Notes: generated by a model from the letters alone, not told the origin. Positions 1 through 9,284 are shown, numbered from the stretch's first letter. The stretch: 64,000 bases of DNA from Pseudomonadota bacterium (GCA_023423895.1 JAFAER010000024.1:124001-188000), one strand, 5' to 3'. Program-made: numbers and translations.

Positions 1-2
1 TG

Positions 3-1481
3 AAGTTCCTGCTCCCCCAGGCGGCCAACAACGAGGAGCTCGTCGGGCGGTTCGTCCGGGAGGCGAAGGCGTCGGTCAAACTCAAGGGCACGCACGTCGC
101 GAAGGTGCTCGACGTCGGGCGGATGGACGACGGGCGGGCGTACATCGTCATGGAGTACCTCGATGGCCGCGACCTCGGCGCCGAGCTGAAGGCGTCGGAG
201 GCGCCATTTCCGATCGAGGACGCTGTGAGCTGGATGCTCCAGGCGTGCGAGGGCCTGGCGGAGGCGCATGCGCTCGGGATCGTCCATCGCGATCTCAAGC
301 CCGGGAACCTGTTCCTCACGCGTGGCGCCGACGGACGGCCGCTCGTGAAGGTGCTCGACTTCGGCATCTCGAAGTCGATCAACCCGAACTCCAGCGACAT
401 GCTCTCGCTGACGAAGACGGAGATGCTCCTGGGATCTCCGCTCTACATGGCCCCGGAGCAGATGCGCTCGTCGAAGTACGTCGACGAGCGATCGGACATC
501 TGGGCGCTCGGAGCGATTGCCTACGAGCTGCTCGCGCGGCGTGTCCCTTTCGAGGCCGACACGCTGCTCGACCTCTGCTTCAAGGTCGCGCAGGAGGGCT
601 GCCCTCCTGTGCACGAGCTCCGCCCCGAGGTCCCCGCCGGTCTGAGCGAGGCCGTGATGCGATGCCTCGAGAAGGATCCAGAGGCGCGATGGGACGACAT
701 CGGCGCGCTCGCGACGGCGCTCGAGGCCTTCGCGGCTCCGGCCGATCGTGGCTCGGCGGCTCGAACCATCGCCGTCCTCTCCGGCGGCGTCGAACGCGCC
801 CGCGTGCGGCGAAGCCAACCCGATGCGCGTGCGTCGAATCCCGGCTTCGGGAGCAGCGATGGCGACGCGAAGCGCGATCCGACCGCGTCCGACTCGAAGC
901 ATCAGGCGCAGGCGCCGAAACACGTCACGAATGAGCGGCTCGTCAGCGAGATGGCGACCACCGACGTGACGACGGCCGACGATCCGAGCGGGCCCGACGC
1001 CGTACCCGCATCGTCCGCGTGGGGGACCACCAACGCGCGCCCCACACGCGAGGCGAAGAAAGGCCGGCGAGGGATCGTCGCGCTGGTCGGCGGTGCGGCC
1101 GCGCTCGCGCTGCTCGCGATCGCGATCGCGAAAGGGAGCGGCGCGTCGGCGACGGCCCCGACGACTCCGCCCTCGTCCATGCCCACGCCTGTCGTCGCGC
1201 AGCCTGGCGCGAGCACGGCGCCCACGACGACCGCCGCGGAGCCGCCTGCGCCGGCCCCGTCGGAAAGCGCACCTCCTGCCGCGGCTTCGGCGAGCGCGGC
1301 TCGTCCGTCGACTTCGTCCACTTCATCCACACGCGCGCGCGACGCCGCGTCGGCGCGGCCGACTGCCGTGGGCGCCTCGCCGAAGCCCGCCGCATCCGTG
1401 CCGACGCCGGCGGCGTCCGCGACGGCATCGAAGCCTCCGGAGCCCGCGAGCTCGGGAGGCTTCATCCGGGTCCGGGAATGA
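3..1481 (+). CDS. Ser/Thr protein kinase with C-terminal transmembrane segment and Ala/Pro/Ser/Thr-rich tail (5' partial)
   Basis: The gene enters from the left edge. The first visible codon, AAG at 3-5, begins K-F-L-L-P and fits the invariant beta-3 lysine, so only the glycine loop and N-terminus are missing. The catalytic loop HRDLKPGN is encoded near 285, the DFG motif (LDFGISKS) near 360 and the activation-segment MAPEQM near 450. The kinase domain ends near 735. A charged linker follows, then one hydrophobic stretch (G-I-V-A-L-V-G-G, about 1070-1130) and a low-complexity A/P/S/T tail that would lie outside the cytoplasmic membrane. This is the usual layout of myxobacterial Hanks-type kinases. 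The stop overlaps the start of the next gene (ATGA), implying co-translation with the TPR/PEGA-like protein. The substrate is unknown. Confidence 0.93.
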   Translation, partial: KFLLPQAANNEELVGRFVREAKASVKLKGTHVAKVLDVGRMDDGRAYIVMEYLDGRDLGAELKASEAPFPIEDAVSWMLQACEGLAEAHALGIVHRDLKPGNLFLTRGADGRPLVKVLDFGISKSINPNSSDMLSLTKTEMLLGSPLYMAPEQMRSSKYVDERSDIWALGAIAYELLARRVPFEADTLLDLCFKVAQEGCPPVHELRPEVPAGLSEAVMRCLEKDPEARWDDIGALATALEAFAAPADRGSAARTIAVLSGGVERARVRRSQPDARASNPGFGSSDGDAKRDPTASDSKHQAQAPKHVTNERLVSEMATTDVTTADDPSGPDAVPASSAWGTTNARPTREAKKGRRGIVALVGGAAALALLAIAIAKGSGASATAPTTPPSSMPTPVVAQPGASTAPTTTAAEPPAPAPSESAPPAAASASAARPSTSSTSSTRARDAASARPTAVGASPKPAASVPTPAASATASKPPEPASSGGFIRVRE

Positions 1482-2527
1482 GCTTGAGGCAAAGGACCGC
1501 TGCCGTCGCGATCGCGTGCGCGTGCTTCTCGTGCCCGGTCCTCGCGCACGCCGACGAGCCCGCGCAGACGAGGCCGGACAATCGCGCGCGAGCGCAGCAG
1601 CTCTTCGACAGCGCGCTCTCCGATGCCGAGGCGGGCGAGTTCGCTTCGGCATGTCCGAAGTTCCTCGCGAGCCAGGAGGCGGATCCGAAGACGAGCACGC
1701 TCTTGAACCTCGCCAACTGCTACGAGAAGAACGGACAAACAGCGAGCGCATGGGGCGCGTTCCGCGAGGCCGAGGTTCTCGCGCGCAAGGCCGGACGCAC
1801 GGACTGGGAAGGCATCGCGCGCACGCGCGCGGATGCGCTCGAGCCGAAGCTCGTACGGCTCTCGATTTCGCTGCCCACCGCGAACCGCGTCGACGGCCTC
1901 GTCGTCATACGCGACGGCGCGCGCATCGCGCCCGGTGAATGGGGCGTTGCGATCCCCGTCGATCCCGGAGAGCACGTCGTCTCCGCGGCCGCCGATGGGC
2001 ATCTGCCCTGGGAGACGCGCGTCAGTGTCACGAACGGGAGCGTGACCGTCGACGTCCCGCACCTCGAAGCCGCGGCGGCGCAGCCTCCGGCTCGACCGTC
2101 GAGCTCATCCGAATCGCCGATCGCACCCCGTGTGGTGGAGCGTTCGCCGGCGGGGTGGTCGGCGACCCGGACGACGGGCGTCGTCCTCGCGGGCGCGGGT
2201 GCCGGCGGTCTCATCGCCGCGGGGATCGTCGGCCTCGTCGCGAAGTCCACCTACGACGACGCGCGGGCGCAGTGTCGTGACGGCTCGCGCGGGTGTCCGG
2301 CGAGCGCGGTCGACGATGCCGACGGCGCTCATGGACTCGCGACCGGTGCGACCGTCGTCGCGGTGATCGGGACCGTGCTCCTGGCGGGTGGCGCGACGCT
2401 CTTTCTCCTCGCGCCGGACGGCGAACGCGCTGCGTCGAGCGTCTCTGATCACCGCCCCGCTCACCGCCCCGCTGACCGCCCCGCACGGGTCGGTGTAGGG
2501 GCGAAGGGACTTCGCCTCGTCTGGTGA
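1478..2527 (+). CDS. Secreted TPR/PEGA-like protein with two C-terminal transmembrane segments
   Basis: 349 aa. The ATG at 1478 overlaps the kinase stop and gives a clean signal peptide (cleavage near residue 25, after AHA). Residues 35-120 are helical and TPR-like (LFDSALSDAEAGEF, LLNLANCYEKNG). Residues 126-195 look like a PEGA-type beta domain (IPVDPGEHVVSAAADG). Two hydrophobic segments (about 234-256 and 287-312) flank a short loop with two cysteines (266 and 273). The same order of parts occurs in the protein at 21002-22084, which also follows a kinase. I infer an envelope partner or sensor of the upstream kinase; no enzymatic motif is visible. The C-terminus is encoded by a 12-bp tandem repeat (DHRPAHRPADRPA). 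Confidence 0.85.
   Translation: MSLRQRTAAVAIACACFSCPVLAHADEPAQTRPDNRARAQQLFDSALSDAEAGEFASACPKFLASQEADPKTSTLLNLANCYEKNGQTASAWGAFREAEVLARKAGRTDWEGIARTRADALEPKLVRLSISLPTANRVDGLVVIRDGARIAPGEWGVAIPVDPGEHVVSAAADGHLPWETRVSVTNGSVTVDVPHLEAAAAQPPARPSSSSESPIAPRVVERSPAGWSATRTTGVVLAGAGAGGLIAAGIVGLVAKSTYDDARAQCRDGSRGCPASAVDDADGAHGLATGATVVAVIGTVLLAGGATLFLLAPDGERAASSVSDHRPAHRPADRPARVGVGAKGLRLVW
2449..2484. repeat. 12-bp tandem repeat, three copies
   Basis: Three consecutive copies of TCACCGCCCCGC, the third with one change (TGACC). They lie in frame near the 3' end of the TPR/PEGA-like gene and encode repeated H/D-R-P-A. The unit length is a multiple of three, so copy-number change would keep the frame. Confidence 0.8.
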
Positions 2528-2572
2528 CGACCGCCTGACCGCTATGCCTCGCCGTGCTATGCGACACGGGCG

Positions 2573-4408
2573 ATGGGGTCGCGACGCTCTCTGGCTTCCG
2601 GTGTGCTCGCGCTTGTACTCGCCGTCGCGGCGGTGGCGGCGTGTGGTGACGGGGACGATGCTCCCGCGACGCCGACGCCCGATCCGAAGGACGGCGGAGG
2701 CGCGGACGCCGAGGTGCCCCTCTGCGTCGACGGCAAGCCCACGGGCGCGTATCCACCGGGGCCCTACGAGATGGAGATCCTCGGCACCGTTCCGCCGGGG
2801 CTCAGCTTCGACGGACCGGACGGTCCTGTTTCCATCGACAGCTTCTTCGAGCCGTGCGCTCCGCGTTCGCGTCTCCTCGTCGTTCGGTCGAGCGCGGCGT
2901 GGTGCGGTCCGTGTCTCTGGCACGCCGCGCACACGCAGCGATGGCTCGACGATCCTCAATACGCCGACCGGATCGTGCTCGTCGATCTGCTCGTCGCCGA
3001 CGAAGAGAACATGCCGCCGACGAACGCCGCGGCGACACGTTGGCGCGAGAAGGTCGACGCCTCCGGCACGAGGGTCGCCCTCGACGATCGATACACCTTC
3101 GGGCCGGCGCTGCTCTCGCGCGCTCCGCTGCCGGAGTACGTCTTCATCGACACGCGCACGATGAAGATCCTGACCACGCTGGAGGACCCCGATCCGGAGA
3201 CGCTCCACGGGCGGATCGCGCTCGAGCTCGCGGACCTCGACGGGGCTCCTCGGCCGTCGCGCACCAAGCCGACGTTGCTCGACGGCTACTTCACCGAGAA
3301 CGAGATGGATCTCATCCGCGACATGAGCCTCTCCAAGCTCGGCCCGCCGCCGGCCGATCCGACGAACGCCTACGGTGACGACGCCGCGGCCGTTGCCTTC
3401 GGCAAGGTGCTCTTCAACGACGCGCTCCTCTCGCCGTCCGGCACGGTCTCGTGCGCGACGTGCCACGATCCCGAAAAAGACTTCACGGATGAGGCCCCGC
3501 AAGCGGTGGGCGTCGCGACAGGCAATCGCAACTCGCCCGGCATCGCCCTCGCGGCACACTCGCGCTGGCAGTTCTGGGACGGCCGCGCGGACACGCTCTG
3601 GATGCAGGCGCTCGCGCCGTTCGAGGATCCGGTCGAATACGGCGGGAGCCGCCTCTTCGTGGCCCATCAGATCGCGCAGCGCCATGCGACGGAGTACGGG
3701 GCCGTATTCGGCGCGAAGTACCCGCTGCCCGATCTGGCCGGACTGCCGGCGAACGGCAAGCCCGGGGATCCCGCGTACGACGCGCTCCCGGCGGCGGACA
3801 AGGACAACGTCACCCGCATCTTCGTGAATGCGGGCAAAGCGATCGCCGCGTTCGAACGCGCGCTTCGCGTGAAGCCGAACGCGCTCGATCGGTACGCCGA
3901 CGGCGACACGAGCGCGCTCACGACACCGCAGAAAGAGGCGCTCTCGGCGTTCTTCCGGAACGGGTGCGCGCAATGCCACTGGGGGCCGCGGCTGACCGAC
4001 GACGCGTTCCACGCTCTGCGGTTCCCCACGGGCCGCCAGGACGGGGATCCCGACATGGGACGTGAAGACGGTCTTCTGAAGCTCTCGACGGCCGAGTTCC
4101 TCGCGTCGTCGAAGTGGAGCGACGCACCGTCGGCGGCGAAGCCGTTCTTGGCCGAAGCGCCGACGATGCTCGGCGCCTTCAAGACCGCTTCGCTCCGTGG
4201 CTTGCCGACGAGTGCCCCGTACGGACACGGCGGCACGCTGAAGACGCTTGCCGAGGTGACCGACCACTACGGCAAGCGCGGCCTGGAGCACGCCAGCTCG
4301 CTGGCCGTCGGGACGACGGAGCAGTGGGTCCCGAACTTCGACTCGAACATCGTGCAGAAGCTTCCGGCGATCCTCGAGGTGCTCGAGGGTACCGTCGAGG
4401 TTCCCTGA
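2573..4408 (+). CDS. Lipoprotein fusion: thioredoxin/TlpA-like domain plus di-heme cytochrome c peroxidase (MauG-like)
   Basis: 611 aa. The N-terminus is a lipoprotein signal with a lipobox ending at Cys24 (AVAAC) and a Pro/Asp linker. Residues about 60-215 form a thioredoxin-like domain with the active-site motif WCGPC at 110-114. Residues about 245-600 are a di-heme cytochrome c peroxidase/MauG-type module with two c-type haem sites, CATCH at 294-298 and CAQCH at 465-469, and the typical phrase SPGIALAAHSRWQFWDGR after the first haem. Family knowledge: such proteins reduce H2O2 or oxidise substrates in the periplasm. The fusion of a dithiol domain to a di-heme peroxidase is unusual. The ATG at 2573 gives the shortest good signal peptide. 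It converges with the SUMF1-like gene 10 bp away. Confidence 0.9.
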   Translation: MGSRRSLASGVLALVLAVAAVAACGDGDDAPATPTPDPKDGGGADAEVPLCVDGKPTGAYPPGPYEMEILGTVPPGLSFDGPDGPVSIDSFFEPCAPRSRLLVVRSSAAWCGPCLWHAAHTQRWLDDPQYADRIVLVDLLVADEENMPPTNAAATRWREKVDASGTRVALDDRYTFGPALLSRAPLPEYVFIDTRTMKILTTLEDPDPETLHGRIALELADLDGAPRPSRTKPTLLDGYFTENEMDLIRDMSLSKLGPPPADPTNAYGDDAAAVAFGKVLFNDALLSPSGTVSCATCHDPEKDFTDEAPQAVGVATGNRNSPGIALAAHSRWQFWDGRADTLWMQALAPFEDPVEYGGSRLFVAHQIAQRHATEYGAVFGAKYPLPDLAGLPANGKPGDPAYDALPAADKDNVTRIFVNAGKAIAAFERALRVKPNALDRYADGDTSALTTPQKEALSAFFRNGCAQCHWGPRLTDDAFHALRFPTGRQDGDPDMGREDGLLKLSTAEFLASSKWSDAPSAAKPFLAEAPTMLGAFKTASLRGLPTSAPYGHGGTLKTLAEVTDHYGKRGLEHASSLAVGTTEQWVPNFDSNIVQKLPAILEVLEGTVEVP

Positions 4409-4418
4409 GCTTCGAGCT

Positions 4419-5798
4419 TCAGAGATCGCGCGCGCAGCGGCCGCCGAGCGCGCGGTACGTCCGAAGAACCGGGTAGCTCGTGTAGAACTCTATTTCCGCT
4501 TTCGTCTGGGAGTTGGCGAGGCCGTTCGAGTTGTCCCACGCGCTGCCGCGGATGGCGCGCGCGCCGCCCTTCCACCAGTCGAGGCCGCCAGGGTTCTTGA
4601 ACTCGGGCTGGTCCATGAACGCCTGCGGATCTTTCGCGTCGCCCTTCGGCCAGCTCACGTTCGCGCAGTCGTTGCACGGCCCCTGACGAATCGGCCCTTC
4701 GTCGAGCATCCACTCGAACATGCCGCCCGCGAGATCCGCATGGCCCCACTTGCCGTTACCGAGCGGCTTGCGTCCGACCGGCGCGATGTGCGTAGCGTTG
4801 TCGGTCCGCGCCATCGTCTTGCCGCCGTACGTGAACGCGTAATTGTCCTCGAAGACGTTCGGTCCGAGCGTTCGATCGTAGAGCCGTGCCGTCGTGTATT
4901 TCGCGCCATACTCGAACGTCGGCACGAGCGAGAGATCGTTGCGGTTCGCGATGTGGACCTTGTCCTTCGCGTCGGCGTTGCCCCACGGGAACTCGCGCTG
5001 CTCGTTGCCGCCGAGCGCAGCGAAGCCGAACTCCGCGTCGGTCGGCAGGCGCCCACCGTCCCAGACGCAGAACGCGAAGAGCACGTGCCAGGGCACGCAG
5101 TTGAGCGGCTTGCGGTCGAGCGCCTCTTTCGTGTTCTCGGCGAGGACGTTCGGCTTGTTCTTGTTCCGGTCCTTGACCTTCTTGTCGAGCTCTTCCGTCC
5201 ACCACGTGAGTGAGCCGGAGTCGTCCACGTTCGTCCCGAACTGGCAGGCCATGAACGTGTCGGTCCCTTCCTCGGGGCCGAGCATGCGATCGACTTCCTT
5301 GCGGTTCGAAGGGAGGAACTTGTTCCACTCCGAGCGCCAGCCGCTGTTCGCGATCTTCGGATGAGCGCCGCCGCCTTCGGGAGGTGCGCTCGCGCGGAGG
5401 TTGCCGTTCGTCGCTTCGACCCACGTGCGGAAGCGGCCGACGGTGACCTCGAACGTGTCGAGGTAGAACGAGCTGACCGTTGCAGGGAACGCCGGATCGT
5501 TGAAGCGGTTGTACGTGCCCCCCGGGACCTGCTTGACGTCGCAGCAGTCGGTCGAGCCGAGCGCGCTGTCGTCGTTCGGCTGCCCGCCGCACTTCTTGTC
5601 GGCGCCCGGGCCGCCCGTGCAGCTCCGGCCCTTGCCGCGCGCGGTGCCTCCGTCCGGCAGGACGATGACGCCGCCGTCGTTGGCGTTGGGGAAGAGGCCG
5701 CTGCTGCTGCCGTCCTCGTTGTCCGGCGTTGAGCCTCCACATGCCGCGGCCAGGGCGAGGCCGGCAAGCATCGGAGCGGCGCGTCCGAAGCGAAGCAT
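4419..5798 (-). CDS. SUMF1/formylglycine-generating-enzyme-like lipoprotein
   Basis: 459 aa from the ATG at 5798, which begins MLRFGRAAPMLAGLALAAAC and gives a lipobox. An upstream in-frame ATG at 5855 would bury this signal. The body carries FGE-sulfatase fold hallmarks: F-E-V-T-V-G-R-F-R-T-W near the start of the domain, W-H-V-L-F-A-F-C-V-W-D-G-G-R-L-P-T-D-A-E, R-G-S-A-W-D-N-S and a terminal L-G-G-R-C-A-R. In myxobacteria many such proteins are envelope lectin- or scaffold-like rather than true sulfatase activators. I see no sulfatase gene nearby, so the enzymatic role is doubtful. The gene is monocistronic and convergent with the peroxidase fusion. Confidence 0.85.
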   Translation of the reverse strand: MLRFGRAAPMLAGLALAAACGGSTPDNEDGSSSGLFPNANDGGVIVLPDGGTARGKGRSCTGGPGADKKCGGQPNDDSALGSTDCCDVKQVPGGTYNRFNDPAFPATVSSFYLDTFEVTVGRFRTWVEATNGNLRASAPPEGGGAHPKIANSGWRSEWNKFLPSNRKEVDRMLGPEEGTDTFMACQFGTNVDDSGSLTWWTEELDKKVKDRNKNKPNVLAENTKEALDRKPLNCVPWHVLFAFCVWDGGRLPTDAEFGFAALGGNEQREFPWGNADAKDKVHIANRNDLSLVPTFEYGAKYTTARLYDRTLGPNVFEDNYAFTYGGKTMARTDNATHIAPVGRKPLGNGKWGHADLAGGMFEWMLDEGPIRQGPCNDCANVSWPKGDAKDPQAFMDQPEFKNPGGLDWWKGGARAIRGSAWDNSNGLANSQTKAEIEFYTSYPVLRTYRALGGRCARDL

Positions 5799-6121
5799 CG
5801 TCTTAAGAGGTAGCAGGAAGGCTCCGGCGACGCACGCGGTCGCTCCAGGCACCATCGCCGGGAAAATTCAGGGGTTCGCGCGCTTCGGTGCCCTCCCGGG
5901 AGCAGCCCCGAGGATGACCTCATGGGTGATCCGAGCCGTCGCCGATGCAGGCGACGATAGCGCTCGTCCCGTGAGGCGCCGGCATGCCGAGAGGTGTGCT
6001 TCGCCGAAGAGGCCGCGCTTTTCCCCGGAGATCGTGGGCGCATCGCTGCGTCTGCAGCTTCGCCGGCGGTGCGGAACGGCGGCTGCAATGAGAAGCCGTC
6101 GAGGGAGAAAGCGACACACCG
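5799..6121. other. Intergenic region, no gene seen
   Basis: About 320 bp between two divergent lipoprotein genes. Open frames here lack codon bias, ribosome-binding sites and recognisable motifs. It presumably holds the promoters of both genes, but I could not identify convincing -35/-10 boxes. Confidence 0.5.
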
Positions 6122-7240
6122 ATGAAGACCAGCAAGCTCTTTTCGACGAGGTTCCTCCTGCTCGCAACGCTCACCGTCGCTGCCGCGTCCTCCGCCGCGT
6201 GCGCGCCGCAGCCCGCTCCGGAAGAGAGGGGAGTTACGAAGGCCAAGCTCCTCGCGCCGCGTCCGATGATGAAGGCGACGGCGTCCCCGTCTTCGCAAGC
6301 CACGCTCGGCGTCCACGAGTGGCGCATCTACCGCGGGCGCCACGACGTCTTCCTGACGGGCTACGACGAGGACGGCAAGCCGGTGAAGGGACTCTCCGTC
6401 GGGTTCCACGCGTCGGCTGACACGAGCGAAGCGACGCTCCGCACGCGCATCCTCGACGGGAGCATGTTCGCGGCTCGTCACGACTACGCGCAGGGCCGCA
6501 CGGTCGCGCGCGCGCAGCTCTCCGACGACTCCGCGTCGTTCGTCCGGCAGGCGCTCGCCGACATCGCCGTTCTCCGGCACGTCGTCGCGCAGACGACGCA
6601 GAACGGAGCCACGTCGAAACGAAGCTTCGGAACGACGCCGCAGTGCGGGGCCGACATGATGGCGATCCTCTCGAACGCCTTGCAGTGCGTCCAGGCGAGC
6701 GGAGGAGCGGCGAACCCCACCGCGATCACGCAGTGCCTCGCGGCCGCGCAGAGCGCTGCGGGTGTGGGATCGGCGTGTCAGGTGACGGGCACGACGCCGT
6801 TCGATCCGACGCAGGGCGCCGACCCATGGGGCAGCGATCCGTACGGCCAGGCCGGTCAGGACGGGATGGGCGGCGATCCGTACGGCCAGGCTGGCGACCC
6901 GTACGGCCAGGGCGGCGACCCGTACGGCCAGGGCGGCAATCCGGGCGGCGACCCTTACGGTCAGGGCGGCGACCCTTACGGTCAGAGCGGCAATCCGTAC
7001 GGGGACCCGTACGGTCAGGGCGATCCCAATGGCGACTGGGGCGGCGGCCTGCCGAACGGCGACTGGTGCAACGATCCGTTCGGCGACGGCGCGTGCCCCT
7101 CGTGCGGGGGGATGGACGGCATGGGCAACTCGAACGGCATGGGCGACTGGGGCGACATCGGCGCGGACCCGATGAACGGCGACGTCGGCTACCAGAGCGG
7201 CCAAGGCGACTACGGCGGCGGCTGGGACGAAAACTTCTGA
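6122..7240 (+). CDS. Lipoprotein with DPYGQ-repeat Gly/Asp/Asn-rich C-terminal half
   Basis: 372 aa. It starts MKTSKLFSTRFLLLATLTVA with a hydrophobic core and Cys27 (SSAAC) as a probable lipidation site. Residues 55-225 form a small domain of unknown family with a Cys pair (PQC...LQC). From residue 239 there are seven copies of D-P-Y-G-Q spaced by G/N/D residues (6836-7020), followed by a Gly/Asn/Asp/Met-rich tail with four cysteines (WCNDPFGDGACPSCGG and nearby). No catalytic motif is recognised. The repeat composition suggests a flexible or prion-like surface segment. It converges on the outer-membrane protein gene, with a 12-bp hairpin between them. Confidence 0.8.
   Translation: MKTSKLFSTRFLLLATLTVAAASSAACAPQPAPEERGVTKAKLLAPRPMMKATASPSSQATLGVHEWRIYRGRHDVFLTGYDEDGKPVKGLSVGFHASADTSEATLRTRILDGSMFAARHDYAQGRTVARAQLSDDSASFVRQALADIAVLRHVVAQTTQNGATSKRSFGTTPQCGADMMAILSNALQCVQASGGAANPTAITQCLAAAQSAAGVGSACQVTGTTPFDPTQGADPWGSDPYGQAGQDGMGGDPYGQAGDPYGQGGDPYGQGGNPGGDPYGQGGDPYGQSGNPYGDPYGQGDPNGDWGGGLPNGDWCNDPFGDGACPSCGGMDGMGNSNGMGDWGDIGADPMNGDVGYQSGQGDYGGGWDENF
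6836..7020 (+). repeat. Coding repeat for (G)DPYGQ(G) units
   Basis: Seven degenerate copies of GAY-CCG/CCT-TAC-GGY-CAG inside the lipoprotein gene. Wobble bases differ between copies (ggc/ggt, ccg/cct), suggesting an old expansion kept by selection on the protein. Confidence 0.85.
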
Positions 7241-7294
7241 CGTCCTCCGCCCCGAACGAGCGAAAGAGAGCGCGCGCGAGAGCGAGAGAGCGCG

Positions 7295-7323
7295 GACGCT
7301 CCGCTGACTACCAGCGGAGCGTC
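7295..7323. terminator. Perfect 12-bp stem-loop between convergent genes
   Basis: GACGCTCCGCTG (7295-7306), 5-nt loop ACTAC, CAGCGGAGCGTC (7312-7323). It includes the last codons and stop of the outer-membrane protein gene on the minus strand. There is no U-tract. It is plausible as a transcription-end or mRNA-stabilising hairpin serving both converging genes. Confidence 0.5.
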
Positions 7324-9272
7324 AGCTCGACGCGAGCGCCGCTGAACGCAGGGAACACGCGGCAGATACCGCTCACGCAGCGGAGTCCGCCGCGGTTCTG
7401 TCCCGCGTAAACGCGGATGCTCGAGTCGCTCGTGAAGCGGTAGAGCACGCCGCCGTTCACGTAATACGTCGGCTGGCCGATGAGCGTCGTGTACTCGAAG
7501 CCCTGCGAGAGGACCCACTTCGGCGCGATCTTGAGCGCGTTCTGGTGCTCGCCCTGCCACCAGGGAACGCCGGTGTAGTCTCCGCCACGGACGTTTTCGC
7601 CTTCCTGGGAGCGAAAGCGGTGTCGGCCGGCGAGCTCGAACGAGTACGGGCCCGCGATGTACTTGGTGATGGAGTACTGCGCCGCGAGCTCACGGTAGAA
7701 GGGCTCGTCCTTCCCGTTGACGTCGTGGCGGGCGTTGAGGTTCGCGAAGACGATCGACTTGTCGTCGTCGAAGCGCCATTCGACGCCGAGCGTGCCGTCC
7801 GTGATGTAGTTCGTCTGCGCTGCCTTCTCGGCGCCGAGGCTGCGGCCGTACTGGTCGCACGTCCCGCCCGTCTCGCTGCGAGAGACGAAGTAGCCGAAGC
7901 TCGCGTAGCCGAGCATCGTCGGCGTGAAGCGATAGTCGAGGCGGTCGCGCGCGCCGGTGACACAGGCGTTGTAGAAGCCGAACTGCGTGTCGTTGATGAT
8001 CGGCTCCGCCGTCGGCGGGATCGAATACGCGATGTTCGAGAACGCCGAGGCGCGCGACGTGTTCACTCCGCCCGCGAGCGGGAAGTAGTTGCGGTAGCTC
8101 TTGACCTCGAGCGTGTTCGAGACCGGGCCGCCGGTCGTCACGAGCGAGGCGTAGAGCGCGTTGCCCTGCGTGTACGGTTCCCTCTCGTGCGAGCGCCGCT
8201 TCTGGACGGCGCCCTCGAGATAGAGGTTGCCGTGGCCCCACAAGCTCGGGACCTCGAGGCTCTGCCCCGCGTTGATCGTCTCGTCGCGCGCGAGCACGGG
8301 CCCTTGCGCCGTGGGGAGCTCGGAAAGCCATTCCGAGCGGTGGGGCTCATCGCAGGTGCCGAACGGCGCGTCGAACGTGTCCTGGATGATGTTGCCGTTC
8401 GCGTCGTACCGGAACGGCGCACACTTCGTCAGCCGGACCGCGTGCGTCGAGCTCGTGATCGGCAGACCGCGTCCCGCCTGGATCTGTGCACCGATGATCC
8501 GGTCGGAGCCGAACACCGCCTGCGATGGAAGCGCGCCGTAACCGGGACTTGCGGGGATGGGCTTCGACGGGAAGAGCGCGCGTGCGGTCGGTTCGTCGAC
8601 GCGTGCGGGATTCGCGATGCCCGCGATGAGCGTGACGGCGAACGGGTCCTTCTGGACCGTGACCTTGCCGCCGAAGAGCGTCGTGTCCACGCCGAGCTCG
8701 TCGACCTTGCGCATCGAGAGCACGAGCCCGCGACCGAACTGGACGTAGCTGTCGCCGGCGGTGACCTCGATGCCGTCGTCTTTGTACGTGAGCCAGAGCT
8801 TGGCCGGATAGATCGAGTCACGGAAGCGCGTCGAACCGTCATTCACGATGCCGCGGCGCTCTGACGGATCGCGGATCGTGCGGTCCTCGGGACGCAAGGC
8901 ATAAAGCGACGTGTCGACGCGTACTCCCAGCGTGAGCTTCTTCCAGCCGAACACGAGGTTCAGACGGTTGAGCCACAGGAAGTACCCTTGATCGGCCTCT
9001 CGCTCACCGTCGCGCGCCTCGAAGCGCTGGGCGACGATGGACGTCTCGGTGATGTCGAGCTTGACGGGAGAGCCAGCGACCTTCGGCAGGTCGACGGCTC
9101 GGGCGGATGGTGTGATGAACACGAGCGCGCCTCCGACCAGCGTTGCGATCGAACGAACGATCGAAGCGCTGGACGGAGAACGACGACCCGCACGCGTGCG
9201 GATGTACGATGTCACTTGAGGGCTCTCGGTTGACCCCCGAATCGGTCGACAGGTCGAACCGGCTCGCCTCAC
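7308..9272 (-). CDS. Outer-membrane beta-barrel protein (DUF6029-like)
   Basis: 654 aa from 9272. An internal GTG at 9215 would give a more usual N-terminus (VTSYIRTRAGRR, then hydrophobic SIATLVGGALVFITPSARA). The mature part is rich in alternating aromatic strands (FLWLNRLNLVFGWKKLTLG, YASFGYFVSR) and ends V-E-L-T-L-R-W, a terminal aromatic residue typical of BAM-inserted barrels. It is the last gene of a three-gene minus-strand operon after two thioredoxin-like lipoproteins, 12 bp from the nearer one. I infer an outer-membrane partner for the redox lipoproteins. The DUF6029 assignment is from memory and uncertain. Confidence 0.82.
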   Translation of the reverse strand: MRRAGSTCRPIRGSTESPQVTSYIRTRAGRRSPSSASIVRSIATLVGGALVFITPSARAVDLPKVAGSPVKLDITETSIVAQRFEARDGEREADQGYFLWLNRLNLVFGWKKLTLGVRVDTSLYALRPEDRTIRDPSERRGIVNDGSTRFRDSIYPAKLWLTYKDDGIEVTAGDSYVQFGRGLVLSMRKVDELGVDTTLFGGKVTVQKDPFAVTLIAGIANPARVDEPTARALFPSKPIPASPGYGALPSQAVFGSDRIIGAQIQAGRGLPITSSTHAVRLTKCAPFRYDANGNIIQDTFDAPFGTCDEPHRSEWLSELPTAQGPVLARDETINAGQSLEVPSLWGHGNLYLEGAVQKRRSHEREPYTQGNALYASLVTTGGPVSNTLEVKSYRNYFPLAGGVNTSRASAFSNIAYSIPPTAEPIINDTQFGFYNACVTGARDRLDYRFTPTMLGYASFGYFVSRSETGGTCDQYGRSLGAEKAAQTNYITDGTLGVEWRFDDDKSIVFANLNARHDVNGKDEPFYRELAAQYSITKYIAGPYSFELAGRHRFRSQEGENVRGGDYTGVPWWQGEHQNALKIAPKWVLSQGFEYTTLIGQPTYYVNGGVLYRFTSDSSIRVYAGQNRGGLRCVSGICRVFPAFSGARVELTLRW

Positions 9273-9284
9273 GGGAGCGCGACG

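Noticed and set aside
2105..4291. Minus-strand open frame opposite the peroxidase fusion
   Set aside because: No motif and overlaps strong haem and thioredoxin motifs on the plus strand.
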